From Methylacidiphilaceae bacterium (GTDB taxonomy: Bacteria > Verrucomicrobiota > Verrucomicrobiia > Methylacidiphilales > Methylacidiphilaceae): a stretch of DNA of 6,060 bases. Below are positions 1 to 4,892 of this stretch, piece after piece. Location: NCBI GenBank assembly GCA_028687155.1, contig JAQUAR010000111.1, forward strand, positions 1 through 6,060. Reading direction: 5' to 3'. The notes beneath the pieces were generated by a model that saw only the letters and a program-made list of their open reading frames with translations, was not told the origin of the DNA and did not search any database. Numbering within the stretch: position 1 is the first letter of the stretch; every line of letters starts with the position of its first letter. Both the position numbers and the translations under genes were made by a program.

Positions 1-1403
1 TCGACCACGATCCGCCGAGGCACAAAGGAGAGCAGGCGGCGGAAATGGGCGAGTACGCGGCGGAAATTCTCCTGGGCCTCCCAGCCCTCCAGATCCCCCA
101 GGGATTGGGAGAGATAGATCTTCCCCTGATGCGCGAGCGTGACCGTCGCCTTCTCTTGCGCGCCCATGGCCAGGATCGCCGCCTCCCGGTCGAGCTCGAA
201 GCCCTGGGCGAGGTAGAGAGGGGCAAAGCCGCGAGCGCGGCGCAACAGAATGGGCTGCCGGAAAAAAGGAGAAAGTCTGACCACCGAGTCGTCCAAACGG
301 CTCTCGATTGCCCGGTTGTGGCTGAGCAGCGCATCGGCCCCTTCCCTCCACTCCCCGAGAATCTCCTCCTCGGTGGCCAGGATGGGCGACTCCGACAGGT
401 TCGCGCTGGTTGCCACCACCGGACCCGCCAGCCGGTCGAGAAGAAGGGCCGGCAGGGGAGCGGAAGGGAGCATGATCCCCAGAGTATCCTCTTCGGGGGC
501 CACTCCCGAAGCAATCCGGGTTGGTCCTTCTTTTCGGTTCAGGATCACGATCGGTTTCTCACGGCGGCAGAGCCACCGCTCCTCCTCGGAACCGACGCAG
601 GCCTCTCGCCGAATCGCATCGAGATCGGCAAAGAGGAGTGCAAAGGGCTTGATCGGCCGATGCTTCCTCCGGCGCAGCTCGGCTACGGCCTTCTCATTCG
701 CCGCGTCCACCAAAAGCAGGTATCCCCCGACTCCCTTCAAGGCGACGATCTCCCCCTGCGTGATCCGCTTGGCCGCCGCATCGAGCGCCTCGCCTCCCGA
801 AGCAAGCCGCGATCCCCAAGGATCGAGCAGATCGACCCTCACCCCGCAGCTGGGACAAGAGTTGGTCTGGGAGTAGAAGCGACGGTCGGCGGGATCTCGG
901 TATTCACGGGCGCACTCCGGGCACATCGCAAAGGGCGCCATCGTGGTCCGCTCCCGGTCGTAGGGAAGCCCTTGTATGATCGAGTAGCGGGGTCCGCAAT
1001 CGGTGCAGGTGATGAACGGATACTGGAAGCGCCGATTCCGCGGATCGATGATCTCGCGCCGACAGCTTTCGCAGAGGTCCAGATCGGGAAGCAGCAAGAC
1101 CGTCGCCTTCCCCTCCCGGCTGCTCTCCCGGACCACGAAGCTCGAATCGGTCCCCAGCGGCGCCTCCTCGATCTCTGCATGCGTCACCGAGGCGATGGAG
1201 GGGTGATCCCGAAGGAGCGCGGCCGAAAAGCGCTCGAGCGCCTCGACCTCGCCCTGCACCCAAATATGAACTCCATCGAGGCCGTTGCTCACCCAGCCGA
1301 CCAGACCCGCCCCGCGGGCCAGCCGGTAGACAAAAGGCCGGAAGCCCACCCCCTGGACTCTCCCTTCGAGACGGATTTGCCAAGCCGCCTTCCGGTGGGC
1401 CAT
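1..1403 (-). CDS. hypF: HypF, carbamoyltransferase of [NiFe]-hydrogenase maturation, C-terminus cut by window edge
   Basis: HypF uses carbamoyl phosphate and ATP to make a carbamoyl adenylate and passes the carbamoyl group to the C-terminal cysteine of HypE, where it becomes the CN ligand of the active-site iron. It acts in the cytoplasm. The ATG at 1403-1401 begins 467 whole codons; about 750 are usual, so roughly the last third is missing. An acylphosphatase domain (about 1-92) has GRVQGVGFRPFVYRLA with Arg22 and Asn40 in the catalytic positions. Two zinc-finger-like units follow (Cys111/114/133/136 and Cys161/164/183/186). A YrdC domain (about 205-395) has KGVGGY, KHRPIKPF and TSAN (332-335). 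The Kae1-like domain begins near 410 (ILAMGAQEK). The usual FHAQP before the last cysteine pair reads FYSQT here. The permease stop codon directly abuts the start (TGAATG) and a G-run precedes it, suggesting translational coupling. The family assignment is secure. Confidence 0.96.
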   Translation of the reverse strand, partial: MAHRKAAWQIRLEGRVQGVGFRPFVYRLARGAGLVGWVSNGLDGVHIWVQGEVEALERFSAALLRDHPSIASVTHAEIEEAPLGTDSSFVVRESSREGKATVLLLPDLDLCESCRREIIDPRNRRFQYPFITCTDCGPRYSIIQGLPYDRERTTMAPFAMCPECAREYRDPADRRFYSQTNSCPSCGVRVDLLDPWGSRLASGGEALDAAAKRITQGEIVALKGVGGYLLLVDAANEKAVAELRRRKHRPIKPFALLFADLDAIRREACVGSEEERWLCRREKPIVILNRKEGPTRIASGVAPEEDTLGIMLPSAPLPALLLDRLAGPVVATSANLSESPILATEEEILGEWREGADALLSHNRAIESRLDDSVVRLSPFFRQPILLRRARGFAPLYLAQGFELDREAAILAMGAQEKATVTLAHQGKIYLSQSLGDLEGWEAQENFRRVLAHFRRLLSFVPRRIVV

Positions 1404-2120
1404 TCAAATCCCCCCCGTCCAGAGCCAGAAGACCCCGATCCCGATCGCGATGCCCCCTGTTACCAGACGAACGGCCAGAAAGCTCCGGTTCCCTCCCGCC
1501 GCGGGCAGCAGCGCGACTCTTCCCAGGATCCAGGAAAAGAGCGCCATCCCGAGGATCGCCCCCAGGCCGAAGCCGCCGATATATCCCCCCGCCGCCGCCC
1601 GGCTCGGGAGAGCGAGCACCGGGAGGGCCGCCAGGAGATGATGGCTGCCTGCGATGCCGTGGAGGAGCCCGATCCAGAGCGGGAGATGGGGATGGCGGTG
1701 CGCTTCGGCCGCCTCGTGGAGGGAAAGGGAGCCTGCACCCGGCCGGTGGAGATGGAGATGAAGGTGGGCGTGGCTAACCCCGTCATGGCAATGCCGGTGG
1801 ACATGGATCTGGCGGGAGAGAGCACGCAGGCAGCACCAGAGACCGATGGCCACCAGGACGACCCCCACCAGCCGCTCGCCCCAATCCGAAAGCAGAGCAG
1901 TCGGCAAGGCGCCCCGCAGCCAAAAAACGAGCAGGCTCAGGAGCCAGACGCCCCCGCTGTGCCCCAGGCCCCAGGAGAGTCCGACTCGCCACGCATCCGT
2001 ACGCCTCTCGATCGTGAGTGGGGCGATCGCGGCGAGATGGTCGGGGCCGGTCAGGGCGTGGACGATCCCGGCGGCAATCCCCGCTCCGACGGCCGCGACA
2101 AGCAAGGGGTCTACCAGCAC
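1404..2120 (-). CDS. NiCoT/UreH-like permease with His-rich loop, probable nickel transporter
   Basis: This is a 238-residue integral membrane protein with about six predicted helices (roughly 6-23, 46-68, 84-101, 147-171, 174-199 and 213-236). Helix 1 carries HALTGPDH (21-28), resembling the HX4DH metal signature of NiCoT nickel/cobalt permeases but with five residues between His and Asp, as I recall for UreH-like relatives. Helix 2 carries GLGHSGG (51-57), resembling the second NiCoT motif. The loop between helices 3 and 4 (106-145) has 13 histidines in 40 residues, many in HxH pattern. The start chosen is GTG at 2120-2118, with AGAAGGG seven bases upstream; the longer in-frame reading overlaps hypB and is arginine-rich shadow sequence. 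Lying between hypB and hypF, it most likely imports nickel for the hydrogenase. Cobalt transport or metal export cannot be excluded from sequence. Confidence 0.85.
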   Translation of the reverse strand: MLVDPLLVAAVGAGIAAGIVHALTGPDHLAAIAPLTIERRTDAWRVGLSWGLGHSGGVWLLSLLVFWLRGALPTALLSDWGERLVGVVLVAIGLWCCLRALSRQIHVHRHCHDGVSHAHLHLHLHRPGAGSLSLHEAAEAHRHPHLPLWIGLLHGIAGSHHLLAALPVLALPSRAAAGGYIGGFGLGAILGMALFSWILGRVALLPAAGGNRSFLAVRLVTGGIAIGIGVFWLWTGGI

Positions 2121-2133
2121 CTCTGCCGCCCTT

Positions 2134-2913
2134 CTAGTCGACCGTCGGCTCCTCCGGCTGGTACGAGGTCTTCGCGCGAACCCATCCTTCCTCCACCCAG
2201 CGGAGCCACTCCTCCATCCCCTCCCCCGTCTTAGCGGAAAGCAGAAGCGAATCGAGACCGGGCCGCAGCCGGTGGGCAAACTCGGTGCACTCCTTTACGG
2301 AAAAATCGACGTAGGGCAAAAGATCTGCCTTCGAGAGGAGAAGGAGATCGGCTCCGTGGAAAGCCTCCGGATATTTTCGAGGCTTGTCCTCTCCTTCGGT
2401 CACCGAAAGAATCACCGCCCGCTTCCCCTCCCCCAAGTCGAAGAGCGCGGGGCAGATGAGATTCCCGACATTCTCGATCCAGAGGATCCCCCGGTCGGGC
2501 AGCGGTAGCTCCTCGAGCGCATGAGCCACCGCATGGGCATCGAGATGACAGCTCTTTCCCGTCTGAATCTGCAGGGCGGGAACGCCCGTTGCGCGGATCC
2601 GCTCCGCGTCGAGCTCGCTCTGCTGATCTCCTTCGATGACCGCCATCGGGATCCGGTCCCGAAGCGCCTCGAGGGTACGCACAAGAAGGGTCGTCTTCCC
2701 CGACCCAGGGCTCGAAATCATGTTGACGGCCAGGACACCCCTTCGGCGAAAGATCTCCCGGTTGCGCCGGGCAAAGACGGCGTTGGCTTCCAGGAGATCG
2801 GCCTCCAGATCGATGACCCGTCCTCCCTCCGTCCCATGGCGATGCTGCCAAGCATGAGGATGATGCTCATGCTTTCCCCCTTCTTCTCCCCCGCACCCGC
2901 AGGTCGCGCACAT
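2134..2913 (-). CDS. hypB: HypB, nickel-handling GTPase of hydrogenase maturation
   Basis: HypB is a cytoplasmic SIMIBI-class GTPase that works with HypA to place nickel in the hydrogenase large subunit after the iron centre is assembled. The protein has 259 residues, with the family's parts in order. The N-terminal metal motif is MCATCGC (Cys2/5/7), followed by a stretch (14-27) with six histidines. The Walker A loop is SSPGSGKTT (67-75) and the acidic loop is EGDQQSELD (94-102). The GTPase-domain metal site has Cys122-His123 and Cys154 (in NLICPALFDLGE). SKAD (194-197) stands where NKxD is usual. The ATG at 2913-2911 is chosen over upstream in-frame starts because it gives the conserved MCxxCGC terminus and has AAGGAG eight bases upstream. 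The gene lies 38 bases after hypA and 13 before the permease. Identification is secure. Confidence 0.97.
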   Translation of the reverse strand: MCATCGCGGEEGGKHEHHPHAWQHRHGTEGGRVIDLEADLLEANAVFARRNREIFRRRGVLAVNMISSPGSGKTTLLVRTLEALRDRIPMAVIEGDQQSELDAERIRATGVPALQIQTGKSCHLDAHAVAHALEELPLPDRGILWIENVGNLICPALFDLGEGKRAVILSVTEGEDKPRKYPEAFHGADLLLLSKADLLPYVDFSVKECTEFAHRLRPGLDSLLLSAKTGEGMEEWLRWVEEGWVRAKTSYQPEEPTVD

Positions 2914-2921
2914 TGGCTTTT

Positions 2922-2927
2922 CTCCTT
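2922..2927 (-). promoter_or_regulatory. Ribosome binding site of hypB
   Basis: AAGGAG on the minus strand lies eight bases before the ATG at 2913. It decides the hypB start against the longer reading frame, which extends back into hypA. Confidence 0.75.
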
Positions 2928-2951
2928 GTTCTTGCCGCAAAGCGGCTCTGG

Positions 2952-3293
2952 CTAATCGACTTCGATCTCGCCGAGACGGAGCCCGGCATCCTCTTCCCAC
3001 AGCAATCGATAGCTCCCGCAGACGGGACAGGCCTCCGCGAGCTTCTCCGCCTCGCCCTCGTGCGAGCAATCGAGGCAGACAACTCTCGCCGACACCGGCC
3101 GGATTTCAAGCACGGCCCCTTCGGCCAAGGTTCCGCGAGAAGCGACGCCAAACGAAAACATCATCGCTCCCGGCTCGACCATCGCCTGCGGCCCGACCCG
3201 AAGCTCCACCCGGCGCACGCTCCGATAATGGTGACGCACGGCCTGCGTTTCCAGGATCCCGACCAGGGTTCGACAGAGGGAAAGCTCGTGCAT
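2952..3293 (-). CDS. hypA: HypA, nickel metallochaperone of hydrogenase maturation
   Basis: HypA is a small cytoplasmic chaperone that binds nickel and, with HypB, delivers it to the hydrogenase large-subunit precursor. The 113-residue product matches the family length. It starts MHELSL, giving the invariant His2-Glu3 of the nickel site, so the ATG at 3293-3291 is certain. The structural zinc site is two CxxC pairs, Cys73/Cys76 and Cys89/Cys92, in the layout typical of HypA. It is the first gene of the leftward set. A GGAAG-like site lies only three bases before the ATG, which is closer than ideal. Its promoter must lie in the 351-base gap shared with the hydrogenase genes. The C-terminus (GEIEVD) is normal. 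Confidence 0.97.
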   Translation of the reverse strand: MHELSLCRTLVGILETQAVRHHYRSVRRVELRVGPQAMVEPGAMMFSFGVASRGTLAEGAVLEIRPVSARVVCLDCSHEGEAEKLAEACPVCGSYRLLWEEDAGLRLGEIEVD

Positions 3294-3334
3294 CCGCTTC
3301 CGGTCCCTTCCCCATTTCCACCGCCGCCTCTCGA

Positions 3335-3348
3335 CTGATAAATGTCAG
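3335..3348. promoter_or_regulatory. Possible CRP/FNR-type operator upstream of hypA
   Basis: CTGATAAATGTCAG is a palindrome with four-base arms around six bases. Its TGA-N6-TCA core has the half-site geometry of CRP/FNR-family operators, and it ends 43 bases before the hypA ATG. The outer bases do not match full TTGAT-N4-ATCAA or TGTGA-N6-TCACA. An arm this short can arise by chance, so the call is tentative. Confidence 0.25.
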
Positions 3349-3454
3349 CACATCTTCTCTCCGATGGATTTCCGCGTCAGCAGAAAAGATTGCTAGCCCT
3401 CCGACTGCGGTCCTAGTCGAAGGATTAGTTATGATCGTACGCGCATTAGTCTTT

Positions 3455-3470
3455 TTCCCTATAATGGGAA
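3455..3470 (+). promoter_or_regulatory. Candidate -10 box within inverted repeat, hydrogenase promoter
   Basis: A perfect TATAAT (3460-3465) is flanked exactly by TTCCC (3455-3459) and GGGAA (3466-3470). It faces the hydrogenase genes and would give a leader of about 170 bases. No TTGACA-like -35 box lies 16-18 bases upstream. Instead there is the imperfect palindrome TGATCGTACGCGCA (3432-3445), so an activator may be needed. In GC-rich DNA a perfect -10 is uncommon, but without a -35 the call stays moderate. Confidence 0.4.
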
Positions 3471-3635
3471 GAGGTCTTTCCCGGGATACCCTCTTTCCCA
3501 AGGAGAGAATAAGATCGCTAGTCGGGCAAAAGGATCTTCTGGTCGTCCTGTCTCGCGATTTCGCACTCGGGGCGCAGGAGTGCCAGGCGGGTGTCGGCGG
3601 TTGTTCAGGGAAGCTGCCTATGGACAGAGGACAAG

Positions 3636-3641
3636 TAAGGA
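3636..3641 (+). promoter_or_regulatory. Ribosome binding site of the hydrogenase small subunit
   Basis: TAAGGA lies three bases before the ATG at 3645. The spacing is short, but it is the best site near either candidate start and supports 3645 over the internal ATG at 3816. Confidence 0.5.
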
Positions 3642-3644
3642 ACA

Positions 3645-4892
3645 ATGAAAGTCTTCGACAATAGGGAATCCGCCTCTCCACCCGAGGGCATCGCGGCCCG
3701 AACCCTCCAAGAATACGAAGCGCTCCGCCTTCGCTGCGAGCGGAGGCTCCGAGAGCTCGAAGCCTCTCGACCGCTCAACCAGGTTAACCTTCCTTCCCTC
3801 CTTCGGGATCGGGGGATGAGCCGACGATCCTTCCTCAAGTGGGCTTCGGCGACGACCGCCCTTCTCTTCCTCCCCGCAAGCTTCGAGAAGCTCGTGGCCC
3901 GCGCGGCGTCGGTGATGAACCGGGTACCTGTCATCTGGGTCGAATACCAGGATTGCGCGGGCAACTCGGAAGCGGTCCTGCGCGCAGACGGCCCGACGAT
4001 CGACGAACTGATCCTCGACGTGATCTCGCTCGAGTACCAGGAGACGCTCATGGCCCCATCGGGTTTTCAAGCCGAAGCCCAGCTCAAGGATGCCGTCGAA
4101 ACCTTCCGCGGAAAGTACATTCTGATCGTCGAAGGCTCCATTCCCGCGGAAGACGGCTTTGGCTTCAACGGCCCGCGGGGGGAGAGTTTCCTCGAGAATC
4201 TCAAGCGCCTCTCCCGCGATGCCTTGGCCGTCATCGCGGTCGGGAGCTGCGCCTCCTACGGCGGCATCCCTGCCGCCTATCCGAATCCAACGAAGGCGAT
4301 GGGCGTCTGGGATATCGTCAAGGGAAAGCCGATCGTCAATATTCCGGCCTGCCCAATGAATCCCGCCAACCTGCTCGGGGTCATCCTCCACTACGTTCTG
4401 ACGGGAGCGCTCCCCGAACTCGATTACCTGCTCCGACCGAAGTTCGCCTTCGGCTACCGCATTCATGACAACTGCGAGCGCCGCGCCCATTTCGATGCCG
4501 GCGAATATGTCGAGCGCTGGGGAGACGAGGGGGCGCGGAACAACTTTTGTCTCTACAAGATGGGCTGCAAGGGCCCGATGACCTTCAACAACTGCTCGAT
4601 CATCCGCTACAACGACGGGACCAACTGGCCGATCGGGGTCGGCCGGGGATGCATCGGCTGCTCCGAGCCTGGTTTCTGGGACAAGTATGCCTACGAGCGG
4701 CCGATGGCGGGCGCCAACATTCCGGTCCCCGGCCTCTTCGACCTCGGGATCGAGAAGAGCGTCGACATCCTGGGAGTCGGTCTCCTGACCGCAGCCGGAG
4801 CCGGCATCGCAATCCATGCATTCCTGAGCGCCAAGTATGGAAAGAAATCGGGAGAACCTCCGTCCGGCGCGCCTCGTGAGGAGAAGTCATGA
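3645..4892 (+). CDS. [NiFe]-hydrogenase small subunit precursor, group 1-like (HyaA/HupS/HynA family), Tat-exported
   Basis: The small subunit carries the iron-sulfur relay that takes electrons from the large-subunit NiFe site to a membrane quinone or cytochrome partner. The precursor has 415 residues. The Tat motif is SRRSFLK (59-65), then a hydrophobic stretch and a likely cleavage site after ARA (85-87). Distal [4Fe-4S] ligands are His274, Cys277, Cys302 and Cys308; medial [3Fe-4S] ligands are Cys317, Cys336 and Cys339. The proximal site has Cys104, Cys202 and Cys236, but the usual fourth cysteine is Asn107 (CAGN instead of CTGC). The extra cysteines of oxygen-tolerant enzymes (CTCC, and a cysteine after CASxG) are absent. 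Residues 373-396 form a weak anchor helix typical of membrane-bound group 1 enzymes. The region before the twin arginines is long (about 58 residues, charged, helical). LLRDRGMSRRSFLK aligns with the HyaA leader pattern, so translation begins upstream of Met58. The family is certain; the subgroup is not. Confidence 0.95.
   Translation: MKVFDNRESASPPEGIAARTLQEYEALRLRCERRLRELEASRPLNQVNLPSLLRDRGMSRRSFLKWASATTALLFLPASFEKLVARAASVMNRVPVIWVEYQDCAGNSEAVLRADGPTIDELILDVISLEYQETLMAPSGFQAEAQLKDAVETFRGKYILIVEGSIPAEDGFGFNGPRGESFLENLKRLSRDALAVIAVGSCASYGGIPAAYPNPTKAMGVWDIVKGKPIVNIPACPMNPANLLGVILHYVLTGALPELDYLLRPKFAFGYRIHDNCERRAHFDAGEYVERWGDEGARNNFCLYKMGCKGPMTFNNCSIIRYNDGTNWPIGVGRGCIGCSEPGFWDKYAYERPMAGANIPVPGLFDLGIEKSVDILGVGLLTAAGAGIAIHAFLSAKYGKKSGEPPSGAPREEKS
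4878..4892 (+). promoter_or_regulatory. Ribosome binding site and ATGA coupling of the two hydrogenase subunits
   Basis: GAGGAG (4878-4883) lies five bases before the large-subunit ATG at 4889. That ATG overlaps the small-subunit stop in ATGA (4889-4892). The arrangement implies translational coupling and equal production of the two subunits. Confidence 0.8.

Larger units (their letters stand above)
3294..3644. other. Divergent intergenic control region between hypA and the hydrogenase genes
   Basis: These 351 bases contain no convincing gene and must carry the promoters for both directions. The middle part (about 3380-3470) is visibly richer in A and T than the flanking genes. It holds a consensus TATAAT (3460-3465) inside a short inverted repeat, three T(C/T)TTTCCC motifs (3452-3499) and a TGA-N6-TCA palindrome near hypA (3336-3347). 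It also has a spaced inverted repeat AAGATC/GATCTT (3511-3516 and 3533-3538). I see no well-placed -24/-12 sigma-54 promoter, no tRNA and no intrinsic terminator. A 77-codon open frame starting at 3431 is judged not real. Confidence 0.8.

Noticed and set aside
45..2234. A 729-codon open frame on the plus strand opposite hypF, the permease and part of hypB
   Set aside because: It runs antisense across three clearly homologous genes and their junctions, is low-complexity and Pro/Arg-rich, and matches no family. Long stop-free antisense frames are expected in GC-rich coding DNA.
2914..3069. A longer hypB starting at 3069, adding 52 residues
   Set aside because: The extra residues overlap hypA, are Arg-rich and unlike any HypB. 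The internal ATG at 2913 gives the conserved metal-binding N-terminus with a good ribosome binding site.
3386..3521. AAGAT(T/C)GCTAG at 3386-3396 and 3511-3521
   Set aside because: Ten of eleven bases match, but a pair like this is expected about every other time in a gap of this length by chance, and the spacing suggests nothing.
3570..3590. TGGCAC on the minus strand, suggestive of a sigma-54 -24 element
   Set aside because: The GC expected for the -12 element is one base out of place, and the site is nearly 300 bases from hypA, so it is not a convincing sigma-54 promoter.
3431..3664. A 77-codon plus-strand frame in the divergent gap, with GAAGGA six bases before its ATG
   Set aside because: It contains the candidate TATAAT inside its frame, so that transcript would lack its start. 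It overlaps the hydrogenase start by 20 bases and shows no recognisable domain or signal.
3618..4817. A 399-codon minus-strand open frame opposite the hydrogenase small subunit
   Set aside because: The opposite strand encodes an unmistakable hydrogenase with ligand motifs throughout. The antisense product is Asp/Arg/Val-rich shadow sequence.
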